DNA of 64,000 nucleotides from Micromonospora sp. CPCC 205371 (GTDB lineage: Bacteria; Actinomycetota; Actinomycetes; Mycobacteriales; Micromonosporaceae): positions 98,436 to 162,435 of the forward strand of contig NZ_JAIBNX010000001.1 of NCBI RefSeq assembly GCF_026130045.1, written 5' to 3'. Shown one piece after another: positions 9,239 through 18,388 of this stretch (position 1 is its first letter; the number at the start of each line of letters is the position of its first letter). The notes beneath the pieces are model-generated. The model made no database searches and was not told the origin of the DNA. It saw only the letters and a list, made by a program, of their open reading frames with translations. Both the position numbers and the translations under genes were made by a program.

Positions 9239-10804
9239 GTGCCCCGAGGCGACGGCCGGTTGAGCCACGACCTCGACCCCCAACGGCCCGGCCCGCAAGA
9301 TGCTTGCGGCGTGTTCGGTGTCTGGGCTCCGGGGGAAGAGGTGGCAAAGCTCACCTATTTCGGTCTGTACGCGCTACAGCACCGTGGCCAGGAGGCGGCG
9401 GGCATCGCCGTCAGCGACGGCTCCGGCGTGGTGGTCTACAAGGATCTGGGCCTGGTGGCTCAGGTCTTCGACGAGCCGACCCTGGCAAGCCTGCGCGGAT
9501 ACCTCGCGATCGGGCACACTCGTTACTCCACGACGGGCGGCTCGACTTGGGAAAACGCGCAGCCGACGATCCGTGCGACCCCAGCGGGCACGACGATCGC
9601 ACTCGCGCACAACGGCAACCTGGTCAACACCGCCCAACTCGCCCGTGACGCCGCCGCGCACGGCGTCGAATCCGACGGTGCGACCTCCGACACACCGCTC
9701 GTCACCGCACTGCTCGCGAGCCGCCCCGACCTCTCGGTCGAGGCCGCGGCCCTCGAGGTGCTGCCGACGCTGCGCGGCGCGTTCAGCTTCGTCTTCATGG
9801 ACGAGACCACGCTGTACGCCGCACGCGACGCGCACGGGGTGCGACCGCTGGTGTTGGGCCGGATGGAGCGTGGTTGGGTGGTCGCGAGCGAGTCGGCGGC
9901 CCTCGACATCGTGGGCGCGTCCTTCGTGCGCGAGGTCGAGCCCGGTGAGCTCATCGCGATCGACGAGCACGGCCTGCGGTCCGCCCGCTTCGCGGTGCCC
10001 GAGCCCAAGGGCTGCCTCTTCGAATACGTCTACATCGCCCGTCCCGACACCGCGATCGCCGGCCGCAACATCTACGCGGCTCGGGTCGAGATCGGCCGGC
10101 GGCTCGCCAAGGAGCACCCGGTCGAGGCCGACCTGGTGATTCCGGTGCCGGAGTCGGGCACGCCCGCCGCGATCGGGTATGCGGAGGGCTCCGGCATCAC
10201 ATACGGCGCCGGCCTGATGAAGAACCCATACGTCGGGCGCACCTTCATCCAGCCGTCGCAGACCCTTCGTCAGCTCGGCATCCGCCTCAAGCTCAACCCG
10301 TTGCGAGACAACGTGCGCGGTAAGCGGGTCGTCGTCGTCGACGACTCGATCGTCCGCGGCAACACGCAGCGGGCGATCGTGCGAATGCTGCGTGAGGCCG
10401 GCGCGCTGGAGGTGCACGTCCGCATCTCGTCGCCGCCGGTCACCTGGCCCTGCTTCTACGGCATCGACTTCGCGACCCGGGCCGAGCTTCTCGCCAACGG
10501 CTTGGACGTCGAGGGCATCCGCCGTTCCATCGGCGCGGACACGCTCGGCTACGTGTCCCTGGCCGGTTTGATCGCCGCCACCGAGCAGCCGAAGACGCGC
10601 CTGTGCCGCGCCTGTTTCGACGGCGAATATCCGATCGAGCTGCCTGCCGGCAACCTGATCGGCAAGCACGTGCTGGAAGGTGTCGACAAGCGGGTGGCCA
10701 CACCGGCTGCCGACCAGTACGAGGCCGGAGCAGAGCGCTCCGGGTCGGGCAACCAGCCACTCGTCGCGAGCCCCGGTGGCGGCGACGCATTGCACCGCCC
10801 GTAG
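9239..10804 (+). CDS. purF: Amidophosphoribosyltransferase
   Basis: 521 residues from GTG 9239, which has GAGGAG 6-12 bases upstream; earlier in-frame starts lack a site. PurF makes phosphoribosylamine from PRPP and glutamine, the first committed purine step. Cys23 in DACGVFG becomes the N-terminal nucleophile after loss of a 22-residue propeptide. The glutaminase domain is followed by the phosphoribosyltransferase domain with the PRPP loop VVVVDDSIVRGNT. Cysteines in SPPVTWPCFYG and RLCRACFDG fit the 4Fe-4S form known from Bacillus. purM follows 50 bases on. Confidence 0.96.
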   Translation: MPRGDGRLSHDLDPQRPGPQDACGVFGVWAPGEEVAKLTYFGLYALQHRGQEAAGIAVSDGSGVVVYKDLGLVAQVFDEPTLASLRGYLAIGHTRYSTTGGSTWENAQPTIRATPAGTTIALAHNGNLVNTAQLARDAAAHGVESDGATSDTPLVTALLASRPDLSVEAAALEVLPTLRGAFSFVFMDETTLYAARDAHGVRPLVLGRMERGWVVASESAALDIVGASFVREVEPGELIAIDEHGLRSARFAVPEPKGCLFEYVYIARPDTAIAGRNIYAARVEIGRRLAKEHPVEADLVIPVPESGTPAAIGYAEGSGITYGAGLMKNPYVGRTFIQPSQTLRQLGIRLKLNPLRDNVRGKRVVVVDDSIVRGNTQRAIVRMLREAGALEVHVRISSPPVTWPCFYGIDFATRAELLANGLDVEGIRRSIGADTLGYVSLAGLIAATEQPKTRLCRACFDGEYPIELPAGNLIGKHVLEGVDKRVATPAADQYEAGAERSGSGNQPLVASPGGGDALHRP

Positions 10805-10854
10805 CACAACCGCTACCCAACGCGGCCAGCCGCGAATGCACAAAGGGGAGAACC

Positions 10855-11994
<1,140 letters not shown>

Positions 11995-12071
11995 TCGGCG
12001 GTCACCTTCGATTCTGGTAGGAGCCGTGGCTGACCGCGACGGCGGCCGACCCGAATTCCGGTTCAGGTCCC

Positions 12072-12100
12072 TTCACCCAACCGGCTGATCCGCCTAGCCT
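12072..12100 (+). promoter_or_regulatory. Probable promoter of the RiPP cassette
   Basis: TTCACC (12072-12077), a 17-base spacer, then TAGCCT (12095-12100): a fair match to an actinomycete housekeeping promoter. It lies 30 bases ahead of the radical SAM gene and would make the cassette independent of purM. Read from sequence only. Confidence 0.5.
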
Positions 12101-12130
12101 GGAACGACACGCACGGGGCGGAGGAGACGG

Positions 12131-13255
12131 TTGGCGGCGTTCAGCGGTATGCGCGGCATCGCCTCCGTGCCGACGTACGTGGTGATGCAGCCGACGACGC
12201 TGTGCAACCTCGACTGTGCTTACTGCTATCTGCCCTTGCGTGGCGCCGACCGCAAGATGCCGGCGGAGGTCGCGGCGGCAGTGGCTGGCGCGGTCAACGA
12301 GTGGGCCGTGAGCGGCCGGTTCTCGGTGGTGTGGCACGGTGGCGAGCCTCTCGCCGCCGGCCGCGATCACTTCGCGACCCTGCTCGCGCCGTTCGACCCT
12401 GGGGTCGAGCACCACATCCAGACAAACGCGACGCTGATCGACGACGCGTGGTGCGATTTCCTCGCGGAGCACCAGATCCGGGTGAGCATCAGCGTCGACG
12501 GGCCGCGCGAGCGAAACGCCGATCGCGTCACCCGCGGCGGCAAGCCGTCGTACGACCGCATCCTGCGCGGCATCGATGCGCTGCGCCGGCATGGCATCGG
12601 CTTCTCGGCGCTGTGTGTCGTGGCGCAGCCGGCACCGGGGCTTGCGAACGAGTTGTACGACTACTTCCTCGGCCTGGGCTGCGACGTGCTGGGCATCAAC
12701 ATCGAGGAACTGGAAGGGGTCAACGCGCGGTCGAACGCCCGCGACCCGGCGGCGGTCACCGCGTTCTGGGCGGAGCTGGTCGCCGCCTGGCGCCGGGAGC
12801 CGCGCATCCACATCCGTGAGGTGGAGTGGTCGCTGCGGTACGCCGCGGCGGTGCTCGACGGCACCGCCGACGACGTGCTTCCCCGCCAGCTCGACCCGAT
12901 CCCGACGGTTGGATACGACGGCTCGGTGGTGCTGCTCTCCCCCGAGCTGGCTGGCTTCTCGCACCCGCACTATGGCGACTTCACCAGCGGAAACGTACTC
13001 TCGACACCATTGCCGGAGATCATCGCGAACGCAGCTGATCGCACGACGTGGATCTCCGAGTTCCTCGCCGGGGTGGAGGCCTGCCGGACGAGTTGCGCGT
13101 ACTTCGGGTTTTGTGGTGGTGCTCACGCCGCCAACCGCTACTTCGAGCACGGGCGTTTTGACGGTACCGAGACCGATCACTGCCGCAACAGCAAGATGCG
13201 CCTACTAGAGGGAGTGTTGGACCATGCCCGAGACCACGAGCCGTCGCCAGCCTGA
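12131..13255 (+). CDS. amcB: Radical SAM/SPASM peptide maturase, cyclophane-forming (AmcB type)
   Basis: 374 residues from a TTG at 12131 with GGAGGAG upstream; ATG 12149 is too far from that site. Cys25, Cys29 and Cys32 (CNLDCAYC) bind the SAM-cleaving 4Fe-4S cluster. The C-terminal SPASM region has Cys318, Cys322, Cys328 and Cys351 for auxiliary clusters. WHGGEPL and SISVDGPRE are typical of the peptide-modifying branch. The gene overlaps a 75-residue precursor by 32 bases. Relatives join an aromatic ring carbon to a side-chain beta carbon three-residue cyclophane. The AmcB name rests on the match of enzyme plus peptide; the FxsB/GrrM relatives are the alternative. Confidence 0.8.
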   Translation: MAAFSGMRGIASVPTYVVMQPTTLCNLDCAYCYLPLRGADRKMPAEVAAAVAGAVNEWAVSGRFSVVWHGGEPLAAGRDHFATLLAPFDPGVEHHIQTNATLIDDAWCDFLAEHQIRVSISVDGPRERNADRVTRGGKPSYDRILRGIDALRRHGIGFSALCVVAQPAPGLANELYDYFLGLGCDVLGINIEELEGVNARSNARDPAAVTAFWAELVAAWRREPRIHIREVEWSLRYAAAVLDGTADDVLPRQLDPIPTVGYDGSVVLLSPELAGFSHPHYGDFTSGNVLSTPLPEIIANAADRTTWISEFLAGVEACRTSCAYFGFCGGAHAANRYFEHGRFDGTETDHCRNSKMRLLEGVLDHARDHEPSPA

Positions 13256-13451
13256 CGCCGTACTCGATCCGGTGGCGGAGCGGGTCCACGAGGCGCGGGC
13301 GGGTCTGGCTGCCCTGCTGGCGGAGGCTGCTGAGGCGCGACGCCAGCGCTCTGAAATGGCTGGCGGCGGCAGCGATTCGGGTGCGGTGTGCGCCTGGAAC
13401 CACTTCGAGAACATCCCGACGTTCTACAACTGGAACAACCGTCCTCGCTGA
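13224..13451 (+). CDS. amcA: Multiple-cyclophane RiPP precursor peptide (AmcA type)
   Basis: 75 residues, ATG 13224 with an AGAGGGA site inside the end of the radical SAM gene. Residues 1-45 are a charged, Ala/Glu/Arg-rich helical leader; GGGSDSG forms a hinge. The core from Cys56 onward is packed with aromatic-x-Asn units: Trp58-Asn-His, Phe61-Glu-Asn63, Phe67-Tyr-Asn69 and Trp70-Asn-Asn72, then RPR. Three-residue cyclophane enzymes act on exactly such aromatic-x-Asn patterns, so three or four rings are possible. No protease or exporter gene is adjacent. A family A palindrome follows 17 bases after the stop. Confidence 0.78.
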   Translation: MPETTSRRQPDAVLDPVAERVHEARAGLAALLAEAAEARRQRSEMAGGGSDSGAVCAWNHFENIPTFYNWNNRPR

Positions 13452-13466
13452 TCCAGGAGGAGCTCA

Positions 13467-13528
13467 CCAATCAAGGGCAAGGGCACGTGGTTACGAGACA
13501 AAACCACGTGCCCTTTGCCCTTGATTGA
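13467..13528. repeat. Family A palindromic repeat, copy 2 (core only)
   Basis: Arms 13468-13492 and 13502-13527 pair almost perfectly (one unpaired A) around a 9-base loop. It lacks the extra side arm of copies 1 and 3-5. It closes the RiPP cassette and faces the convergent DUF3073 gene, so it probably ends transcription from both sides. Confidence 0.88.
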
Positions 13529-13630
13529 CGAGTGGCCGCCGGGCGAGGGGCGCAAGGGCACCGCGACGAACCGCGAGGACACGACACGCAGGAGCACGCG
13601 GTGGTGCCGCGTGCTCGTCGTGCCTGCGGA

Positions 13631-13840
13631 TCAGCGGGCGCGGGGCGCCCAGTCGTCCGGCTCGTCTTCGTCGTCCTCGTCGTCGTCGACAAACTCGTTG
13701 TCGTCGTCGACGAAGTCGCGGTCTGGCTTGCCGCTGCCGGAAAGTTCTCGCTGCAAGGCGGCGAGGTCGGTGTTCGGGGAGTGGTACTTCAACTCCCGGG
13801 CCACCTTTGTCTGCTTGGCCTTAGCACGGCCGCGCCCCAT
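13631..13840 (-). CDS. DUF3073 family protein
   Basis: 69 residues from ATG 13840 with a GAGGGGG site. The N-terminus MGRGRAKAKQTKVARELKYH is the constant, highly basic part of the DUF3073 family, which is found only in actinobacteria. The second half is very acidic (runs of DDD, DEDDEDEPDD). Function unknown; the split charge suggests a nucleic acid or ribosome partner, which is a guess. In Streptomyces the homologue also lies between purM and vdh. Confidence 0.88.
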   Translation of the reverse strand: MGRGRAKAKQTKVARELKYHSPNTDLAALQRELSGSGKPDRDFVDDDNEFVDDDEDDEDEPDDWAPRAR

Positions 13841-14048
13841 GGCTCGACCCCCTCGCACAGAATTCGGGGCAGCCCGAAGGCGGGCCCCGATGACGTCAGG
13901 CATCTCTCGTGGGTCTTACGGTACATGGGGATGCCCCGGTTCGGCATCTCGGGTTACCCCCGCCACCCTCCGGCGCGTCGCAGGCGGGTCCGGAAGCGCC
14001 AGTTCTGTTCGGTAAGGACCGATCCGGGGCGTCAACCATGACGGCCGG

Positions 14049-15128
14049 CTAGCCGAGATGGATTGTCCGTAGCCGGCCCACTTCGGCCATACGCCGCTCG
14101 GCAAGGCGGTCGGCGGCGACAGCCGGCGGTACGCCCTCGGCGTCGGCCAGCCGCAGGATGTCGCGGGTGGTGTCGTAGATCCGATTGGCCCGCAGTTTCG
14201 CGCGCTCGAAGTTGAAGCCCTCGATCTCGTCAGCGACCTGGATCACACCGCCCGCGTTCACGACGTAGTCGGGCGCGTAGAGGATGCCGCGATCGGCGAG
14301 CACCTTCTCGATGCCGGCGTGGGCGAGCTGGTTGTTGGCACCGCCGGCGACCACCTTCGCGCGCAGGGCCGCGACCGAGTCGTCATTCAGCGCTCCGCCG
14401 AGGGCGCACGGCGCGTACACGTCGATGTCGGACGTGATGAGCGCGTCCGCGTCGGCGACGAGGTCAACCTGCGGGTACGTCTCGCGAGCCCAGGCGAGCG
14501 CCTTCTCGCTTACGTCGGTGGCGACCACCGCGGCGCCGTCTTCGAGCAGGTGGCGGGTCAGCACCTTGCCCACCTTGCCGAGGCCCGCGACACCGACCCG
14601 CCGGCCGGCCAGCGTGGGCGTACCCCACATGTGCTCCGCGGCGGCACGCATGCCCTGGAAGACGCCCCACGCGGTCAGGATCGAAGAGTCGCCGGCGCCA
14701 CCATGCTCGACGCTGCGACCGGTCACGAACCGCGTCTCGCGAGCCACGATGTCCATGTCGGCCACGTAGGTGCCGACGTCGCAGGCCGTGTAGTAGCGGC
14801 CGTTCAGCGACTGCACGAAGCGCCCGTACGCACGCAGGAGAGCCTCGCTCTTGATTCGCTCCGGGTCGCCCCAGATGACCGCCTTGCCGCCGCCGTGGTC
14901 GAGCCCGGCGAGCGCGTTCTTGTACGCCATGCCGCGGGACAGGTCGAGCACGTCCCGGAGCGCGTCGTCTTCGGCGGCGTACGGGTAGAAGCGGGTGCCG
15001 CCCAGCGCGGGGCCGAGCGCGGTGGAGTAGATGCCGATGATCGCCTTCAGCCCGGTCGGCTTGTCGTGGCAGAAGACGACCTGTTCGTGGCCGCTGGACT
15101 CCTGGTCTTCGCTGACGAATACGCCCAT
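14049..15128 (-). CDS. vdh: Valine/leucine dehydrogenase (Glu/Leu/Phe/Val dehydrogenase family)
   Basis: 359 residues from ATG 15128 with AAGGGAG upstream; the frame is open further upstream but that part is repeat DNA. Oxidatively deaminates branched-chain amino acids with NAD+. The catalytic lysine is in DHGGGKAVI and the substrate pocket in ALGGTRFY. The NAD-binding turn is [11 protein letters not shown]. Length matches Streptomyces valine dehydrogenase. Its place beside DUF3073 and bldC matches the Streptomyces order, supporting vdh over leucine dehydrogenase. Confidence 0.9.
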   Translation of the reverse strand: MGVFVSEDQESSGHEQVVFCHDKPTGLKAIIGIYSTALGPALGGTRFYPYAAEDDALRDVLDLSRGMAYKNALAGLDHGGGKAVIWGDPERIKSEALLRAYGRFVQSLNGRYYTACDVGTYVADMDIVARETRFVTGRSVEHGGAGDSSILTAWGVFQGMRAAAEHMWGTPTLAGRRVGVAGLGKVGKVLTRHLLEDGAAVVATDVSEKALAWARETYPQVDLVADADALITSDIDVYAPCALGGALNDDSVAALRAKVVAGGANNQLAHAGIEKVLADRGILYAPDYVVNAGGVIQVADEIEGFNFERAKLRANRIYDTTRDILRLADAEGVPPAVAADRLAERRMAEVGRLRTIHLG

Positions 15129-15208
15129 TGCTGCTCCCTTGTGAGGCGCGATGCGGGTGCGGGCCGGCCGGGGTGCCGCCGGCTCTGCTGTCGAGCCTAA
15201 TGCCGGCT

Positions 15209-15345
15209 GTGTCTGACGCCCTCGCTGCGCTCGGGTCGCTCGCGCGCTCGGGAGCCGCCCTGTAGACCGCAGTCGCTCTGGTCGCTTCGCTCCCGCCGCT
15301 TTGTGCGGTCTGCGGACGGCACGCGCTCGCTTTCCGATGGCCGGA
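15209..15345. repeat. Family B repeat, copy 2
   Basis: GC-rich hairpin array between the divergent vdh and 15395 genes. Arms GACCGCA (15265-15271) and TGCGGTC (15304-15310) enclose GTCGCTCTGGTCGCTTCGCT. The copy at 44490-44617 has the same loop but arms changed in a paired way (AGCCGCCA/TGGCGGCT), which supports a real stem. A second small hairpin (CTTTCCG/CGGAAAG) lies near 15330-15348. Confidence 0.75.
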
Positions 15346-15394
15346 AAGCCGACGCCGTCGCCGGTCGAGTTACATTTCGTGGGAGGATCGCGCC

Positions 15395-16234
15395 GTGCCG
15401 TCGCTGTTCGCTTCGTACCTTCGGGTCTATGAGCCGCTGACCGCCTTCGACCGGGATCGCCAGGTTTTCTGGCGACGGTATGTCCGGGAGGGCAGGGCGA
15501 TCGCGCCGACCGACGGCCCTGGACGGCAACGGACGGCCGTGATCGAGGCCTTGGGCGCCGGCTGGACGAGACTGCCTGATCTGCCCGACGAGGCGTACGT
15601 CCTGGAGGCCGACGACACTCTCCTGGTCTGCCCCTGGAACCTGCGCGTACGGGTCGCTGAGGCGGCACTCAGCGCCCGCGATGGCGTGCCTTCGGTGCTC
15701 GCCGACGCGTTCGTGCCGCCTGTGCTGGCGGGGCAGGCCAAAGCGATCGTCGAAGACTGGCGCAACGGCGCGAAGGTGCTCGAGCGCGGCGTGCCCCGGG
15801 TGCACGAGCAGATCGCGACGTGGGGCGTGCCGCTGCGCTGGTTCGTCTTCGTCGACGCGGAGGAGCGCGAGCTGATCATCCGCCAGGGCCGGCGGGCGCT
15901 GCGGTACCGCACGGAGATCTCCAAGGCCCGCCGGCGCGCGCACCGGGGCGTCTCGGTTCTGCGCAAGTCGGTGGGCGACGCACCGATCACCGAGGCGGTC
16001 GAAGAGGGTGCCCGGTGGCTCGAGGAGTTCCACCCGCGGTCGGTCGTCGAACTGGACTACGGCGGTCTCGTCGACCTCCTGCCCGACGACGCCCTAGAAG
16101 AGGACGATTCCCCCAAATTGGTCGCCGCCGGGCTGGCCGGTTTGTCCCGTGGTGACGCCGACGCGGCCACCGAGGCCTACGAGAAGCTGGTAGCCCGCTG
16201 GCGAGCGGTGCAGCTGCTGGAACGTTGCAATTAG
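15395..16234 (+). CDS. Conserved actinobacterial protein of unknown function
   Basis: 279 residues from GTG 15395. I do not recognise a catalytic motif. The protein starts [17 protein letters not shown] and has a basic middle ([16 protein letters not shown], ~175-190) and an acidic linker near 230-240. No signal peptide or membrane segment is seen. A protein in the same position, between vdh and bldC, is present in Streptomyces (the SCO4090 slot), so it is a conserved neighbour of bldC. The 256 bases downstream hold the bldC promoter region. Confidence 0.75.
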   Translation: MPSLFASYLRVYEPLTAFDRDRQVFWRRYVREGRAIAPTDGPGRQRTAVIEALGAGWTRLPDLPDEAYVLEADDTLLVCPWNLRVRVAEAALSARDGVPSVLADAFVPPVLAGQAKAIVEDWRNGAKVLERGVPRVHEQIATWGVPLRWFVFVDAEERELIIRQGRRALRYRTEISKARRRAHRGVSVLRKSVGDAPITEAVEEGARWLEEFHPRSVVELDYGGLVDLLPDDALEEDDSPKLVAAGLAGLSRGDADAATEAYEKLVARWRAVQLLERCN

Positions 16235-16490
16235 TCCGATTCCTGCGCACTGGGCGCGCTCCCAAAGTGAGATAGCCTCGTAGTACGCCAAACACGAAGC
16301 GTGACTAAGCGTCCAAATATGGCGGTATCTGACCCTCAAAGTCCGGATAAATCAGTCATTGCTCATCCGTCCATCCAAGGACGTTCGGCCGTTCGGCCCA
16401 TGTCGGACATCGGGGACTAGCCGGACCATGGGAGACGCGTCGGCCGGCGGGACCCCGGCCGATGTCTATAGGTATGTGGAGGAGTGACCG

Positions 16491-16700
16491 ATGGCATCGC
16501 GTACGCACGAACCAGAGCCGCTACTTACGCCGGCCGAGGTGGCGTCGATGTTCCGAGTCGACCCGAAGACCGTGACACGGTGGGCAAAGGCGGGCAAGCT
16601 CAGCGCAATTCGGACGCTGGGTGGCCACCGGCGTTACCGCGAGTCGGAGGTTCGCGCTCTGCTGCAGGGCCAGATTCCCCAGCAGCGCCAGGGCGACTGA
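16491..16700 (+). CDS. bldC: Developmental transcription factor BldC
   Basis: 69 residues, ATG 16491 with a strong GGAGGAG site. Residues ~11-60 are a MerR-type winged helix (LLTPAEVASMFRVDPKTVTR then WAKAGKLSAIRTLGGHRRYR) with no effector domain, the size and sequence of BldC. BldC binds direct repeats cooperatively and holds back sporulation genes in Streptomyces. The upstream 16235-16490 region is the least GC-rich stretch in the neighbourhood and must contain its promoter; I could not fix the boxes. Confidence 0.95.
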   Translation: MASRTHEPEPLLTPAEVASMFRVDPKTVTRWAKAGKLSAIRTLGGHRRYRESEVRALLQGQIPQQRQGD

Positions 16701-16729
16701 CTTTTAGCACTCGTCAATCGACCTCCGAG

Positions 16730-16766
16730 CAGGGGCGGGACACCTGGAAACAGGTTCCCGCCCCTG
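16730..16766. terminator. Two-way terminator between bldC and the ABC operon
   Basis: CAGGGGCGGGA pairs with TCCCGCCCCTG, and inside it ACCTG pairs with CAGGT around a GAAA tetraloop. It sits in the 73-base gap between convergent genes. Confidence 0.85.
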
Positions 16767-16773
16767 ACTCGTA

Positions 16774-17451
16774 TCACGCGGGGGTGGGCTCCAGGAGTGC
16801 GCCGTCGCGGAGCTGGATGACCCGGTCGGCCACGTCGATCAGCGACGCGTCGTGGGTCGCCACCAGTGCGGTCATCCCGTGCGATCGCACCAGCGCACGC
16901 AGCAAATTCATGATCGAGCGCCCGGTCTCGGAGTCGAGCTGGCCGGTCGGCTCGTCCGCGATGAGCAGCTTCGGATCGTTGGCCAGCGCCCGCGCGATCG
17001 CCACCCGCTGCTGCTGCCCGCCAGACAGCTCGTACGGCCGCTGGCCCGCGTGCGCGCCCAGACCCACCAACTCCAGCAGCATGGTCACCCGCTCGTCCCG
17101 CTGCGCCGCCGGCACCTTGGCCAGCCGGAGCGGTACGCCCACGTTTTCGGCCGCCGAGAGGATCGGAATCAGGCCGAAGGACTGAAAAACAAAGCCGATC
17201 GTGCCCCGGCGCAACTCGAGCAACTCCGGCTCGCTCGCGGCGGTGATGTCGTGCCCGGCGACCACCACCCGGCCGGCGGTCGGCCTGTCGAGGCCACCGA
17301 TCAGGTTGAGCAGCGTGGTCTTCCCCGCGCCAGAGCGGCCACGGACCGCCACCAGCTCACCGGGCTCGGCCGTGAAGCTCACGTCGCGTACCGCGTGCAC
17401 GACTCGCTTGCCGGCGCCGAAGTCACGGCTGAGGCCCTCAACTATGACCAT
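16774..17451 (-). CDS. ABC transporter ATP-binding protein (MacB/LolD-like)
   Basis: 225 residues from ATG 17451, overlapping the upstream ATPase gene by 14 bases; the longer frame has no site. Complete ATPase: Walker A GRSGAGKTT (38-46), Q-loop VFQSFG, signature LSGGQ (142-146), Walker B LLIADEPTG and the H-loop THD. It is the last gene of a four-gene operon with a second ATPase and two FtsX-like permeases. Such systems act on envelope lipids, lipoproteins or peptides; the substrate cannot be told. Confidence 0.9.
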   Translation of the reverse strand: MVIVEGLSRDFGAGKRVVHAVRDVSFTAEPGELVAVRGRSGAGKTTLLNLIGGLDRPTAGRVVVAGHDITAASEPELLELRRGTIGFVFQSFGLIPILSAAENVGVPLRLAKVPAAQRDERVTMLLELVGLGAHAGQRPYELSGGQQQRVAIARALANDPKLLIADEPTGQLDSETGRSIMNLLRALVRSHGMTALVATHDASLIDVADRVIQLRDGALLEPTPA

Positions 17452-18388
17452 TACGCACCTCGATGTGGTCTGGTTCGAGATTGAGCTTGACCCGGTCGCG
17501 CAGCGACAGGGCCTCGACGAACGGCACCGGAAGCTGCATCCGGCCGCTGCGGTCCAACACCGCGTACTCCTCGGTGACGAGCTCGTGCGAGCCGTCCTCG
17601 GCGACCCGCGCGGACCGGCGTACCTCCGACGCGGTCCGGCCATCGCGGATCGCGACGGTGCGGCGGACCTGCGACGACACTTGGTGGTCGTGGGTGACCA
17701 CCACGATCGTCACGCCCAGCTCGGCGTTGATGGTGCGCAACGCGCCGAAGACCTCGGCCGCGGTGGCCTCGTCGAGCTCACCGGTCGGCTCGTCGGCGAA
17801 GAGCACCTCAGGGTCGTTGGCCACCGCGACTGCCACCGCGCATCTCTGCTGCTCGCCACCGCTCATCTGGCCCGGTCGCCGGTCGGCGCAGTGCGCGACA
17901 CCCACCATCTCCAGCAGTTCCTCGGCGCGGGCCCGGTTGCGCCGTCGCCTGGCGAGTCGCAGCGGCAGCTCGACGTTTTCCCGTGCGGTGAGGTACGGCA
18001 ACAGGTTGCGCCCCGTCTGCTGCCAGACGAAGCCGACCGTGTGCCGCCGGTACGCCAGCCGGCGCTTCGCGGACAGGCCGAGCAGGTCGTAGCCCGCCAC
18101 CCGGGCGAGTCCAGCGGTAGGCACGTCCAGCCCGGAGAGGATGTTGAGCATCGTCGACTTGCCGGAGCCGGACGCGCCGACGATGGCCAGCAGCTCACCA
18201 CGGTCGACGACCAGGTCGAGCCCTTGCAGCGCGACCACCTCGACGCCGTCGGTCTTGAAGATGCGGACGAGGCCGTCGCAGACGATGTGCCCGCTGAGCC
18301 GGTCGTGGCCGCCGGCCCGCGCGGCGGCCCGCTCGGCCGCGCGGCGCTCCAGGTCGGCGAGGTCGGGTACCTCCGTAGCAGCAGTCAC
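17438..18388 (-). CDS. ABC transporter ATP-binding protein with AbrB-like C-terminal tail
   Basis: 316 residues from GTG 18388 (GGAGAG upstream), overlapping the permease stop by GTGA. Walker A GASGSGKST (71-79), MSGGEQQR signature and Walker B VLFADEPTG are intact. It is ~80 residues longer than the partner ATPase. The last ~40 residues (DRSGRMQLPVPFVEALSL, then RDRVKLNLEPDHIEV) resemble the AbrB/SpoVT swapped-hairpin fold. An N-terminal Arg/Ala-rich helix of ~30 residues precedes the ATPase. The tail may help the protein dimerise or bind DNA; this is inference. Confidence 0.88.
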   Translation of the reverse strand: MTAATEVPDLADLERRAAERAAARAGGHDRLSGHIVCDGLVRIFKTDGVEVVALQGLDLVVDRGELLAIVGASGSGKSTMLNILSGLDVPTAGLARVAGYDLLGLSAKRRLAYRRHTVGFVWQQTGRNLLPYLTARENVELPLRLARRRRNRARAEELLEMVGVAHCADRRPGQMSGGEQQRCAVAVAVANDPEVLFADEPTGELDEATAAEVFGALRTINAELGVTIVVVTHDHQVSSQVRRTVAIRDGRTASEVRRSARVAEDGSHELVTEEYAVLDRSGRMQLPVPFVEALSLRDRVKLNLEPDHIEVRNGHS

